A DNA stretch of 64,000 nucleotides. Source: RHKX01 sp963823275. GTDB lineage: Bacteria; Actinomycetota; Thermoleophilia; Solirubrobacterales; 70-9. The notes beneath the pieces were generated by a model that saw nothing but the letters and a program-made list of their open reading frames with translations, had not been told where the DNA came from and did no database searches. The stretch covers positions 124,001-188,000 of the forward strand of contig CAWGKW010000002.1 in assembly GCA_963823275.1 (NCBI GenBank), read 5' to 3'. The translations under genes and the position numbers were made by a program. This document shows, one piece after another, positions 29,044 to 38,515 of the stretch (positions within the stretch are counted from its first letter, which is position 1; each line of letters opens with the position of its first letter).

Positions 29044-29051
29044 GCGGGCCG

Positions 29052-30401
29052 ATGACCGTTCGCCGCGCAACCCTCGCCCTCGTCGCAGCCCTCGCCCTCG
29101 TCGGCGCGACGCAGGCCGCCGGCCAGGAACCCACGTCCACCACGGTGCCCTCGATCGAGCTCAGCGGCGAGATCTCCCCGGCGACCGAGGCCTGGGTGGG
29201 CAGCGCGCTGAGCGATGCGGCTGAGGAGGACGCGAGCCTGGCGATCATCCGCCTCGACACGCCGGGCGGGCTGGATTCCTCGATGCGAGGAATCGTCAAG
29301 GACATCATCGCCGCGCCGATGCCCGTCGTCGTCTACGTCACCCCTCCCGGCGCCCGCGCGGCGTCGGCCGGCGTCTTCATCACCGAGGCCGCCGATGTCG
29401 CGGCGATGGCTCCGGAGACGAACATCGGCTCGGCCTCACCGATCTCGAGCACGGGGGAGGATCTCGGGGACACGCTGGGGCGGAAGATCACCAACGATGC
29501 CGCCGCATTCGTGCGGGCCCTGGCGACGAGCCACGGCCGCAACCCCGAGCTCGCTGAGGAGATGGTGCTGAAGGCCACCAACGTGACCTCGACCGAGGCG
29601 CTCGACGCCGGGCTGATCGACATCGTCGCGACCGACCAGGAGGACCTGCTTGCCCAGCTCGACGGCTTTGCTGTGCAGGGCCCGAAGGCCGGCACCCTGC
29701 AGACGGAGGGGCTGAGCGTCGCCGATCGCGACATGCCTTTCCAGTACGACCTGCTGCAGGTGCTGGTCAACCCCAACGTCGCCTTTCTGCTGTTGCTGAT
29801 CGGGATCGTCGGGATCACGCTCGAGTTCTTCTCCCCGGGCCTGATTCTGCCCGGGGCAATCGGCGCGATCTCGCTGGTGCTGGGCATCTTCGGCACCGTC
29901 CAGCTGCCGGTCGCAGCAATCGGGATCGTCCTGCTCGTGCTCGCGATCGGGCTGATCATCGCCGAGGCCCATCTGCCGACCGGCGGGCTGCTGGGTCTGG
30001 CCGGGGTCGGGGCGCTGATCGCCGGCGGGCTTCTGCTCTTCGACACCGGCAGCGATGAGCTTGCGATCAGCCCGGGCCTGGTGGTCGTCGTCGCCGGCGC
30101 TCTCGGCCTCGGCCTCGTCTTCGTCGGTCACAAGACCATGCAGGCGCGACGCAGGCCGGTGAGCACCGGGGAGGAGGAGTTGCTCGACTCGGTCGCAGAC
30201 GTCAGGACGCCACTCAATCCGATCGGCCAGGTGTGGGTGGAGGGCGCGCTCTGGAGGGCGCGGGTCGATGCCCCGATCGGCCCGATCGAAGCCGGGTGTA
30301 GAGTCAGGATCGATGGGATCGACGGGTTGACGCTCGTCGTCACACCCCTCGAGGACGAGCTCGGCCGGAGCATCCACCCCGACCGTCGAGGGCGAATCTG
30401 A
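29052..30401 (+). CDS. nfeD: NfeD-family membrane-bound serine protease
   Basis: A long-form NfeD of about 449 residues. A signal peptide is followed by a ClpP-like protease domain: IIRLDTPGGLDSSM, VTPPGARAASAGVFI (Ser in ASAG) and NIGSASPIS. Five hydrophobic helices follow (about residues 240-370), then an OB-fold NfeD domain with PLNPIGQVWVEGALWRARV. Long NfeD proteins cleave stomatin-like partners, and the next gene is one. Start taken at the ATG at 29052; a TTG four codons upstream overlapping the previous stop is possible. Confidence 0.92.
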   Translation: MTVRRATLALVAALALVGATQAAGQEPTSTTVPSIELSGEISPATEAWVGSALSDAAEEDASLAIIRLDTPGGLDSSMRGIVKDIIAAPMPVVVYVTPPGARAASAGVFITEAADVAAMAPETNIGSASPISSTGEDLGDTLGRKITNDAAAFVRALATSHGRNPELAEEMVLKATNVTSTEALDAGLIDIVATDQEDLLAQLDGFAVQGPKAGTLQTEGLSVADRDMPFQYDLLQVLVNPNVAFLLLLIGIVGITLEFFSPGLILPGAIGAISLVLGIFGTVQLPVAAIGIVLLVLAIGLIIAEAHLPTGGLLGLAGVGALIAGGLLLFDTGSDELAISPGLVVVVAGALGLGLVFVGHKTMQARRRPVSTGEEELLDSVADVRTPLNPIGQVWVEGALWRARVDAPIGPIEAGCRVRIDGIDGLTLVVTPLEDELGRSIHPDRRGRI

Positions 30402-30413
30402 AGGAGCGAGTTG

Positions 30414-31247
30414 ATGGTGGCATTGATAGTCGTTGCGGCGCTGGTGGTCATCGCGCTGTTGATCGCCGCCACGGCGGTTCGGATCCTGCGCGAGTACGAG
30501 CGCGGAGTCGTCTTTCGCCTCGGGCGGCTGATCGCGCTCAAGGGCCCGGGCCTGCGATTCCTGATCCCGCTGGTCGATCAGATGGTCCGCGTCGATCTGC
30601 GAACCGTCACCTTGAACGTGCCGCCCCAGGAGGTGATCACCCGCGACAACGTGACCGTCCGCGTCAACGCCGTCGCCTACTTCCGCGTGATGGATCCCGA
30701 CAAGGCGATCACCGAGATCGAGAACTACCTCGTCGCCACCTCCCAGATCGCCCAGACGACCCTGCGCTCCGTGCTCGGCAAGGCGGAGCTCGATGCCCTG
30801 CTCGCCGAGCGCGAGACCCTCAACAAGGAGCTCCAGTCGATCATCGACGAGCAGACCGAGCCGTGGGGGATCAAGGTCTCGACGGTCGAGGTCAAGGACG
30901 TCGAGCTGCCCCAGGACATGCAGCGGGCGATCGCCCTGCAGGCGCAGGCCGAGCGCGAGCGGCGGGCGAAGATCATCGGCGCCGAGGGTGAGTACCAGGC
31001 GGCCCAGAAGCTCTCCGATGCCGCCGACATCATGAGCCGGAACCCGGCCACGATGCAGCTCCGATACCTGCAGACGCTGCTTCAGATCGGCGTCAACAAC
31101 ACGACGATCGTCTTCCCGCTGCCGATCGAGCTGATGGAGACCTTCAAGACGATCTCCGGCGGAGCGGACAAGGTGATCGTTCCGCCCGCGATGCCGGACC
31201 CCCCTCAGCCTCCGCCCGCGGAGCCTGAGCCCGATCCGACCCTCTAG
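30414..31247 (+). CDS. Slipin / stomatin-like SPFH protein
   Basis: A 277-residue membrane-scaffold protein with one N-terminal helix (VALIVVAALVVIALLI) followed by an SPFH domain: REYERGVVFRLGRL, GPGLRFLIPLVDQMVRVDLR and a coiled-coil-prone stretch QAQAERERRAKIIGAEGE. The C-terminus is proline-rich. NfeD and slipin genes are paired in many bacteria and archaea and form a protease/substrate pair. The ATG at 30414 is preceded by AAGGAG with good spacing. Confidence 0.92.
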   Translation: MVALIVVAALVVIALLIAATAVRILREYERGVVFRLGRLIALKGPGLRFLIPLVDQMVRVDLRTVTLNVPPQEVITRDNVTVRVNAVAYFRVMDPDKAITEIENYLVATSQIAQTTLRSVLGKAELDALLAERETLNKELQSIIDEQTEPWGIKVSTVEVKDVELPQDMQRAIALQAQAERERRAKIIGAEGEYQAAQKLSDAADIMSRNPATMQLRYLQTLLQIGVNNTTIVFPLPIELMETFKTISGGADKVIVPPAMPDPPQPPPAEPEPDPTL

Positions 31248-31251
31248 CGCC

Positions 31252-32340
31252 CTGACCACCGATCCCGGGACATCTGGGGAGGGGCCGGGGCTCCCCGAAG
31301 TCCGGATCGACCAGCTCACGGGCCTGCGCTCCCTGCTCGCGCCCGGTCGCAGCGACCGCCCGAACGCCTACGCGTCGCCCACGCCACAGCCGGCAGTCGA
31401 CGCCGCCGAGAGCTGCCCGTTCTGTGAGGGCCGCGAGGACCGCACGCCGCCCGAGGTCTGGGCCAATCGCCCGGGCGGCGGTGAGGCGGACGCCCCCGGT
31501 TGGCTGCAGCGCTCGGTCCCGAATCTCCACCCGGTGCTGACCGGGCCCGACGAGGCCGGCCCCAGCGCCATCCACGAGTCCGGGCTGACCAGCTCCTCCG
31601 ACCCCCTGCGCAGCTCCGCCAGGGCCAGCGAGCCGGACCTGTTCAAGACCGCCTCAGCCCACGGGGGTCACGAGGTGATCATCAGCTCGCCCCGGCACGC
31701 CGGCTCGCTCGCCGAGCTCGACGACGGCGAGCTCGAGGGGGCGGTCGCCGCCTGGCGAGCCCGCGTCGCTGCGCATGCCGACAGCGCGTCGTTCGTCCAC
31801 CTCTGCGTCAACGAGGGCCCCGACGCCGGCTCGACGCTTCCCCATACCCATGCCCAGCTCTTCGCCCTGCCGTTCGTGCCGACCGAGGTCGCACGGGAGC
31901 GCGAGCGATTCACCGCCTACCACGAGCGCACGATGGGTGGTCACCTGCTCGAGGACGTGATCGTCGAGGAGGTCCGCCGCCGCGATCGCCTCGTCGCGAT
32001 CGACGGCGAGGCGGCGCTGTTCTGCCCCTGGGCCTCCCGCTCACCCTTCGAGCTGCGGCTCGTCCCCCGTACGGTCCAGCCGCGCTTCGACCGCGACGAT
32101 CGTGGTACGGCCATGCTCGGCCAGGCGCTCGCCGCGCTCCGGGCGATCTTCGGCGAGAGTCTGCAGCTCAACCTCTGGGTCCGATCGGCGCCGCGCGGAA
32201 CCGAGGAGTTCCAGTGGCACATCGACATCGCCCCCCGCATGTCGATCAGGGCCGGCTTCGAGCTCGGCACCGGGATCGACATCAACTCCTACGCGCCGGA
32301 GCGCGCGGCGGCGGATCTGCGCGAGGCGCTGCCGAGCTGA
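31252..32340 (+). CDS. Galactose-1-phosphate uridylyltransferase-like protein (GalT/HIT fold)
   Basis: A HIT-superfamily nucleotidyl transferase of about 362 residues. The zinc-site-like CPFCEGRED near residue 50, VPNLHPVL, KTASAHGGHEVIIS, and catalytic-type PHTHAQLFALPF (HxHxQ) match GalT-like proteins; FQWHIDIAPRMS supplies another conserved His. The frame is open from the slipin stop, but between an in-frame TGA near 31170 and the GTG at 31534 there is no ATG, GTG or TTG. The CTG at 31252 is the only sensible start, five bases after the slipin stop; starting at 31534 would lose the zinc ribbon. Confidence 0.82.
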   Translation: MTTDPGTSGEGPGLPEVRIDQLTGLRSLLAPGRSDRPNAYASPTPQPAVDAAESCPFCEGREDRTPPEVWANRPGGGEADAPGWLQRSVPNLHPVLTGPDEAGPSAIHESGLTSSSDPLRSSARASEPDLFKTASAHGGHEVIISSPRHAGSLAELDDGELEGAVAAWRARVAAHADSASFVHLCVNEGPDAGSTLPHTHAQLFALPFVPTEVARERERFTAYHERTMGGHLLEDVIVEEVRRRDRLVAIDGEAALFCPWASRSPFELRLVPRTVQPRFDRDDRGTAMLGQALAALRAIFGESLQLNLWVRSAPRGTEEFQWHIDIAPRMSIRAGFELGTGIDINSYAPERAAADLREALPS

Positions 32341-32400
32341 GGGCCGATTGGCCGATTGCGGCTCGATCGAGCCGTCATCCGCCAATCGCTCTGGCCCTCG
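32341..32400 (+). terminator. Candidate intrinsic terminator after the GalT-like gene
   Basis: Directly after the GalT-like stop lies a nested inverted repeat: a 14-nt palindrome GGCTCGATCGAGCC flanked by GATTG...CAATC arms and outer GGCC/GGCC. No T-tract follows, as is usual in high-GC actinobacteria. It probably closes the nfeD-slipin-galT-like unit. Confidence 0.5.
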
Positions 32401-32433
32401 CGGCCGCAGCCGGCCAGATAGCCTGCCGTCTCT

Positions 32434-33100
32434 ATGAGCCCACCCCTCGCAAGACCCTTTCCCCGTTTCGTCTCCGACAGCGCGCAGGAGGCCCGGCCCT
32501 ACGGTCGCTGGGAGGAACGCCTCGGCGAGGCCTTCGCCGCCGCCTGCGCCGAGCTCACCGAGGAGGCCGGCACCGCCCTCGACATCGAGGGCACCCGCTA
32601 CTTTCCCGGAGCGGACCTGGGGAGGACGCACCTACGTGCCGGTGGTGGGCCCCGGCGCCGAGCCGGTCGACGGCTCGACCCCCGAGTTCTTCGGGCACGT
32701 CTCGTTCCTGCGCAGCGGGGGCGACGACGCCGAGGGGCCGACCGACATGCTCGCGACCGCCGACTTCACCGACGTCACGGCGGCCGACAACCCCGACTGG
32801 GAGGTCGACCTCAACGACGACGTGGTCGGCGAGTGGCGGGCCGACGGCGGCCGCGGCGGGAGACGTGACGCTGATCTGGGGTACGCCGCTGATCCGCGGC
32901 GCGCTCGCGGTCACCGCAGAGCTTGACGGTGAGGTGCTCGATCAGGCGGCGGTCAACGAGGGCCGCTTCACGCTGATGGCCGTCGACGCCGTCCACGGCT
33001 TCGGTGACGACATGTTTCTCGAGATCAAGCTCTGGAACAAGCGCCTGCAGGAGATCGCCTCCGAGAGCCTCTACGCCGAAGAGGGCGACGCGGCGGGTGA
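32434..33100 (+). CDS. Hypothetical soluble protein, frameshifted
   Basis: About 220 residues read across three frames: RPYGRWEERLGEAFAAACAEL, then TYVPVVGPGAEPVDG and STPEFFGHVSFLR, then GDVTLIWGTPLIRGALAV with FGDDMFLEIKLWNKRLQEI. Shifts near 32617 (extra G) and 32855. A further shift near the end would give the stop at 33100 instead of running into the opposite gene. There is no signal peptide, and I recognise no domain. Codon use is typical of the host, so a genuine gene with consensus errors is more likely than a relic. Confidence 0.55.
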
Positions 33101-33105
33101 AGAGG

Positions 33106-33790
33106 TCAAACGGGGCGGTGGTACCAGGGGCGCGCGTCGATCGCCTCGCGCAGCCCGGCCTTACCGCCCTCCATCAGCGACGGCCCGTGGGTCAGGAGCA
33201 GGCGATCGAAATCGAGCTCGAGCAGCGGCGCAAGGGATGGACCGAAACGTTCTCGGTTGAATCGCAGCACCCTCTCGTCGAGCGGCTTCTGCGCCCAGAT
33301 CCGTGGCCCCTCGTCGGTGCCCGACGACCGCGTCGCCGAAGACGAGTGCCCGATGGGAGGGGAGCAGCAGCGGAGTCTCGAATCGACGCGGGTTGCCGAT
33401 CGCGTGGGCGGTGACGTCGGCGGGGAGTACGTCCCCGGCGACGAAGGGTTCGAAGGCCTCGGTCGAGCTGAGGCGCTTGGCGATCGCCGGGTGGCCATGG
33501 ATCGTCACCGGCCTGTGCCGGCGAAACGATCGCGAACGGCCTCGGCACTGCGCACGTGGTAGGTGATCGTGATCAGTACCCGGATGCACTCACCGGCGAC
33601 GGACTCGATCAGCTCCCAGGCCGGGTCCTCCTCCCCGTCGAGCAGCGGATCGATCAGCAGCGTTTCCTCACCGGCCCTCCCGGCGCCGGGCGAGGAAGCT
33701 GACCACCTCGGCACCGAAGTCACCGGGATGCCACTCGGGGTGGCGACGAGCCCAGCTCCAGAGCCCCGGCGCCTGGCTCTCAGGTTTCAT
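33106..33790 (-). CDS. MBL-fold hydrolase-like protein, three frameshifts
   Basis: A roughly 228-residue metallo-beta-lactamase-fold protein rebuilt from three frames: PEWHPGDFGAEVVSF near the start, GEETLLIDPLLDGEED, LITITYHVRSAEAVRDRF, RPVTIHGHPAIAKRL, PLLLPSHRALVFGDAVVG, and finally IWAQKPLDERVL with DRLLLTHGPSLMEGG. The first metal motif is YHVRSA instead of HxHxDH, so metal binding may be altered; the family is usually annotated only as MBL-fold. The ATG at 33790 gives the natural N-terminus. Convergent with the preceding gene. Confidence 0.72.
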
Positions 33791-33944
33791 CCGTCACTCC
33801 CCTCGGGTGGTAGCGCTTGCCCGGGCAAGCTACCGACCGCTGCAGATCCCCCGGGCTCCGGCGAGGGCTTCGGAGCTGGTCGAGGTGCGCTGGAATCGCG
33901 GAGCTTTCCTAAAGATGTCCGCGCCGAGGTCGACGATCACCGGG

Positions 33945-35951
33945 ATGCACCTACTTCGGGGCAATCGCGGGTTCATTGGGTTCATCGGGATGATCGCGGT
34001 GATGTCGGGGTGGCGTTCCCCGCGACGGCCGCTGCGGCGATGGATCCCTCACCCGTCTCCTTGACTGGGGCAACGTCGACCGCTACCAGCAGTCCTTCCA
34101 GCAGGGACTTCACGTTCACCAACAACGAGGGCGTCGGGGTCATTCCGCAGGCGCAGCTGTCCGGTCCTGATTCAGGGTCCTTCGCCGTTGCCGACGACAA
34201 CTGCTCCGGCCAGTTCGTCCCGGACGCGGCTTCGTGCACGGTCACTTGTACGTGAACCCGCAGACCGTCGGGCCGCTGTCGGCATCGCTCGACGTCGACG
34301 ACACGATCGGTGTCGCCTCGGTCCCACTCGTCAGCGACGGCGATGACCGGCACCCTGAACGTGAATCCCGACCCGATCGCGCTTCAGTCCGCAGCCGTGG
34401 TACTTCGGCAGCCAGTCCGTCAACGTCAACGGCCAGGTCCAGGACTACGGGGTCGCGATCTCCGACGTGCAGATCACGGGGCCCGACCAGGCGCTCTTCT
34501 CGTTCGACTACAACAACTGCTCTCCCAATCAACTGCCGGTGAACGGCGGCTGCTCCGTCGGCATCCGCTTCAACCCGACCGGCCCGTCCGGCCCTGCCCA
34601 GGCGAACCTGGTGATCACCTCCAACAGCCCGGCCAGCCCACAGTCCTTCGCGATCACCGCCGACTCGTTGACCGGGCCGGTTCCCCAGATCACCCCGGGC
34701 CGCTGAGGACTTCGGTGCCGTGGCGATCGGCTCGTCGTCGGCGCCCCAGACCTTCACCGTGAGCAACGCCGGCGACTTCCCGGTCCAGATTCAGCAGATC
34801 CTGGTCGTCTCCGGCACCCCGCAGGCGTTTCCCGTCTCTCGGCGACACTGCACCCTGAATGTCGTCAACCCGGGGGACGACTGCACCTTCGACGTCTCCT
34901 TCGCTCCCGACCAGCGTCGGTCCGAAGGAGGCGTCGATCTTCCTGATCGGCAGCGGTCCATCCCCGGTGACCCAGATCGGTCTGAGCGGCCAGGGCTACA
35001 ACCCTCCGGAAACGGGAGCTCTGATCGAGGGCACGCCCGAGGTGGGTCAGATGCTCGCATGCACGCCGGTCAACTCGAACGGCGAGCTGAGCTACGAATG
35101 GCTGCGTGACGGTGCGGTGATCGGGGGAGCGGATGAGCCGAGCTACGCGCTCGGCGGCGGCGACCTCGGCGCGCTGATGAGCTGTCGGATCAAGGCGACG
35201 AACCCGCTCGGTAGCGCGACGGCGACCTCGCCGCAGACCGCCCCCGTCGCGGCGCGAGACCTCTCCGGAGATCCCCACTCGCTCGTCGACGAGACGTCGT
35301 GCCGCGTCGTGCAGGCGAACCCGATCTCCGGCGTCAAGCTGAGCGGGACCGGACCGGCGACGCCGGAGTCGCCGCTGACCTTCACGGCGAACAGGCGGAT
35401 CGACGTTCAGCTGGGGTCGCTGGAGAAATCCGGTGAGCGGGTGCGATTCAACCCGCGCCGGCTCGCCTCCCTCGATGACGGACCTCAGCCCCTGACGGTG
35501 AACGGCAAGGTCGGCGAGGCCGTGCTGGCGCCCTGCAGGCTCAGTGGTCGGGTCAGTGGCTCGCGTCGGCGGCAGGACCATCTACGGCCTCTCGGGCGCG
35601 ACCGGCATCGAGTCCGGTTCGATCAAGACGCCGAAGCTCTCGATCCGCCCGAAGGGTCGCTCCACCGGCGAGGTGGCGGTCTTCGCCTTCGGCCGGCCGA
35701 ACGTCCGCTTTCCGATCGGCGGCAAGAGCACGACCTACAACGGCATTCGCATCGAGCTGTCCCGCCACAAGGTCGCGATCAGCGGGCTCCTCGACGAGAC
35801 GAGCGTGGTCGAGGTCGACCTCGACCGCGGGGTCGTCCGCGGCAAGGGTCGAATGGCGAAGGCGCAGGCGTCGCTCCAGGGTCAGGGCAACGCGCAGGGC
35901 CGCGTTCCAAACGGCCTGGCGGTAGCTGTTCCGCGGATCCGATATACTTAA
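33945..35951 (+). CDS. Choice-of-anchor D (ASH-like) secreted surface protein, about seven frameshifts
   Basis: A large secreted protein of about 665 residues. Signal peptide RGFIGFIGMIAVM, then at least three repeats of an ASH/choice-of-anchor D pattern: DFTFTNNEGVGVIPQAQLSG with FAVADDNCSG; QVQDYGVAISDVQITG with FSFDYNNCS; FTVSNAGDFPVQIQQILVVSG. An Ig-like ANTIGEN-type segment (GTPEVGQMLACTPVNSNG, YEWLRDGAVIGGA) and a beta-rich C-terminus follow. The frame changes near 34010, 34245, 34345, 34405, 34705, 34915 and 35560. So many breaks could mean a true pseudogene, but neighbours show the same error type. Cargo or ligand unknown. Confidence 0.65.
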
Positions 35952-35955
35952 CAAT

Positions 35956-36249
35956 GTGCTCAAGTATCGGACGCTCGACGGCACCTTCGGTGCGCTCTCC
36001 GATCCGACTCGCAGGCAGATCATGCTGCGGCTCCGGAAAGGCGAGGCGTCGGTGGGCGAGCTTGCCGCACCCCACAAGATGTCGCTGCCGGGGATCTCGA
36101 GGCACATCAGTGTCCTCGAGGATGCCGGACTGGTCTTGAAGCGGAAGGAGGGTCGGCAGCAGTACTGCTCGCTGGCGACCGCCTCGCTGCGGGAAGTGGA
36201 CGCGTGGTTGCGCCGCTTCCACACTCCGCCGGCGAACTCACCCAACTAA
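35956..36249 (+). CDS. ArsR-family winged-helix regulator
   Basis: A 97-residue DNA-binding protein with the ArsR/SmtB fold: FGALSDPTRRQIMLRLRKGE, recognition helix region HKMSLPGISRHISVLEDAG and wing LVLKRKEGRQQYCSL. The metal-binding Cys motif of ArsR/SmtB (ELCVCDL) is absent, so it is probably not a metal sensor; such members are usually paired with AHSA1 or YCII genes, as here. The GTG at 35956 lies close after TATACT, a candidate -10 element, suggesting a very short leader. Confidence 0.88.
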   Translation: MLKYRTLDGTFGALSDPTRRQIMLRLRKGEASVGELAAPHKMSLPGISRHISVLEDAGLVLKRKEGRQQYCSLATASLREVDAWLRRFHTPPANSPN

Positions 36250-36262
36250 CGGAAGGAACAAC

Positions 36263-36568
36263 ATGACTAAGTTCGTAGTCCTCTATCACGGCGGATCCTC
36301 GAACGCTCCACCGGCCGACGAGGAGGAAAAGGACCGCGTGATGGCCGCCTGGGGCCAGTGGTTCGAGAGCCTCGGCGAGGCTCTGGTCGACGGCGGCAAC
36401 CCGCTCGGCCCGCCGAGGTCGATCGGTGGCGACGCCACCGATGCAGCCAGCGGCTACAGCATCATCGAGGCGTCCGATCATGACGCCGCAGTCGAGCTGG
36501 TCCGGGGGAACCCGATGGCCGGCGAAGCGGGTGCGCGGATCGACGTCCACGAAGCGTTCTCGATGTAG
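36263..36568 (+). CDS. YCII-related (Dabb-like) protein
   Basis: A 101-residue protein of the YCII superfamily (ferredoxin-like fold). TKFVVLYHGG at the N-terminus and AWGQWFESLGEALVDGG, SGYSIIEASDHDAAVELVRG are typical; YCII proteins have small enzymatic or transport-associated roles, often unknown. It is 13 bp after arsR with a good ribosome binding site (GGAAGGAA), so the two form an operon. A GC hairpin downstream may end it. Confidence 0.85.
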   Translation: MTKFVVLYHGGSSNAPPADEEEKDRVMAAWGQWFESLGEALVDGGNPLGPPRSIGGDATDAASGYSIIEASDHDAAVELVRGNPMAGEAGARIDVHEAFSM

Positions 36569-36662
36569 CGGCCCTGCCGGGGCCGGATCGAGGCCGGCCC
36601 TCGCCGTGCTGAGACGGCGTAGTCTCACCTGACCGGGAGAACCCGAACGAGGGGAGTTCAGG

Positions 36663-38069
36663 ATGCGGCCAGGATCGACGAGGGGGCGTCTCGCCGTCGT
36701 CGGGATCGCGGGGTGTCTGTTGCTCACAATCGGGGCGGCGCCGGCACAGGCTGAACAGGCCGTGGCGCTGGTCGGACCCAACACTCTGGTCCGCTTCGAC
36801 ACCGCCGGCCCGGGGACCATCACGGCGACTGCGGTCACCGGGCTCGGTGCCGCCCAGACGCTGCGGGGGATCGATGTCCGACCATCCACCGGCCAACTCT
36901 TCGGGGCGGCCGTGGCGACTGCCTCGGCCAACAACTCCGTCGTCTTCAGCTACGCGATCGACCCGGCGACGGGCCAGGCAACACCCATCGGCCAGACTTC
37001 GGCAGGGCTCGCGGGCGCCGGCGACGTCCCAACCGGGTACGACTTCAACCCGGCGCAGAGTGGGCCGAGCAACACTCCGATCGACCGGATTCGCTACGTC
37101 AACGTGAACGACGAGAACGCCCGCATCAACCCGAACAACGGGGCGCTTGCCGGCAACGACACCGATCTGACACCCGGAGCGACGACGGACATCATCGCGG
37201 CCGCCTTCGATCGCAACACCTCCGGGCCCGTCGGGAGTCCGGCGACGACCCTCTACGAGATCGACCGAAACTCGAGCTCCCTCTCGATGCAGGGAGGTCC
37301 GAACGGTCTCCAGTCACCCAACGGCGGGATCGTGACCGACTTCGGGTCGCTCGGGGTCGCGCTGACTGCAGGGAGTGATGCCGGCTTCGACATCTCGCCC
37401 AGCGGGAGCGCCTTCGCCGCATTGACCGTGGGGGGCATCACCGGCCTCTACACGCTCAATCTCAACCTGAACACCACCGCCACCCTCGTCGGGGCCATCG
37501 GCACCGGCGCCGGTGAGGTGCGCTCACTCGCGATCCTCCAGCCCGACAGCGATGACGACGGCCTCCGCGATGCCGTTGACAACTGCCCGAACGCCGCCAA
37601 CGCAGACCAGGCCGACCTCGATGCAGACGGCGCCGGCGACCCCTGCGATCCCGACCAAGACGGGGACGGCCTCTCGGATGCGGTCGAGGTGGCGATCGGC
37701 AGCGACCCGCGCTCGACCGACAGCGACGGCGATGCCGTCACCGATGGAGCGGACGCGTGCCCGACCCTGGTCGGTGCGAGCCCGAACGGCTGTCCCGACA
37801 TCGTCCTTCCCGACACGAAGATCACCAAGGGGCCGAAGAAGAAGACCTCCAAGCACAATGCGAAGCTCGAGTTCAGCTCCACCGAGCCCGGCTCGTCGTT
37901 TGCCTGCAGCCTCGACGGCCGCGCCTTCAAGCCATGCAGGTCGCCGAAGAAGTACGGCAACCTCGAGAGCGGGAAGCGCTCGTTCGAGGTTCGGGCAATA
38001 GATCCCGCCGGCAATCTCGATCCCACGCCTGCGAAGCTCAAGTGGCTGGTCAAGGCAAGGACGGGCTAG
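36663..38069 (+). CDS. Secreted DUF4394 protein with TSP3-type calcium repeats and Lys-rich C-terminal domain
   Basis: A 468-residue secreted protein. The signal peptide ends near QAEQA. Residues 30-290 match DUF4394, a propeller-like domain (TLRGIDVRPSTGQLFGAA, GYDFNPAQSG, DRIRYVNVNDENARINPNNG). Residues 293-365 have thrombospondin type-3-like calcium repeats: DSDDDGLRDAVDNCP, DPDQDGDGLSD, STDSDGDAVTDGADACP. The last ~85 residues begin DTKITKGPKKKTSK and hold two Cys (SFACSLDG, FKPCRSPKK); the same domain ends two other proteins in this window. Probably cell-surface or matrix. Followed by a strong hairpin. Confidence 0.85.
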   Translation: MRPGSTRGRLAVVGIAGCLLLTIGAAPAQAEQAVALVGPNTLVRFDTAGPGTITATAVTGLGAAQTLRGIDVRPSTGQLFGAAVATASANNSVVFSYAIDPATGQATPIGQTSAGLAGAGDVPTGYDFNPAQSGPSNTPIDRIRYVNVNDENARINPNNGALAGNDTDLTPGATTDIIAAAFDRNTSGPVGSPATTLYEIDRNSSSLSMQGGPNGLQSPNGGIVTDFGSLGVALTAGSDAGFDISPSGSAFAALTVGGITGLYTLNLNLNTTATLVGAIGTGAGEVRSLAILQPDSDDDGLRDAVDNCPNAANADQADLDADGAGDPCDPDQDGDGLSDAVEVAIGSDPRSTDSDGDAVTDGADACPTLVGASPNGCPDIVLPDTKITKGPKKKTSKHNAKLEFSSTEPGSSFACSLDGRAFKPCRSPKKYGNLESGKRSFEVRAIDPAGNLDPTPAKLKWLVKARTG

Positions 38070-38110
38070 ATGACCTGCCCAGAGACATCGTGAACATCTG
38101 AGAAGGCGTC

Positions 38111-38140
38111 GAGCCCCCGGTGCCGCGGAGCCGGGGGCTC
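38111..38140 (+). terminator. Perfect 10-bp hairpin, likely terminator
   Basis: GAGCCCCCGG and CCGGGGGCTC form a perfect 10-bp stem around a 10-nt loop, 42 bp after the DUF4394 gene. No U-tract follows, which is common in high-GC genomes. Confidence 0.75.
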
Positions 38141-38515
38141 GGGCCGAAATGCCATCCGCGTTCGATCCGAGGCTGTGGGTTGTCGGAGCTCACCACCAAG
38201 GAGGACCCGGATCAATACTCACCCAATCACGGCGAGGTATGGCCAGCCCCGCGAGCTCGGCCTGGACCGGCTCAGACCTGCAACTCACCAACGCAGCTAG
38301 AGCCGCCCGCGGCAAGCATCTCTTCCGTGTGCGTGCCATCTTGACGAACGCAGGGCGTCAGGCCCGTTCGGCCCGGCGGCGGTTGCCGGGCTGCCGACGA
38401 CTGCAAGGGATAGGGCGCCCTGGGCTGCTGCTGATGCGGTCCCCTGAACCGGTGCCAGGGCGCGGGAATCCGCGTCGACCAACTGGGCCGACACGCGTTT
38501 CTTCGGGCTCCTATC
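38141..38515. other. Stretch without a convincing gene
   Basis: Open frames here lack ribosome binding sites, family motifs and normal codon use. The sequence lies just left of the first tRNA-derived repeat and may be chromosome or the decayed remains of an older module. Nothing else is recognised. Confidence 0.5.

Noticed and set aside
29436..31319. 627-codon minus-strand frame opposite nfeD and the slipin gene
   Set aside because: Antisense to two conserved partner genes; composition typical of a codon-shadow frame.
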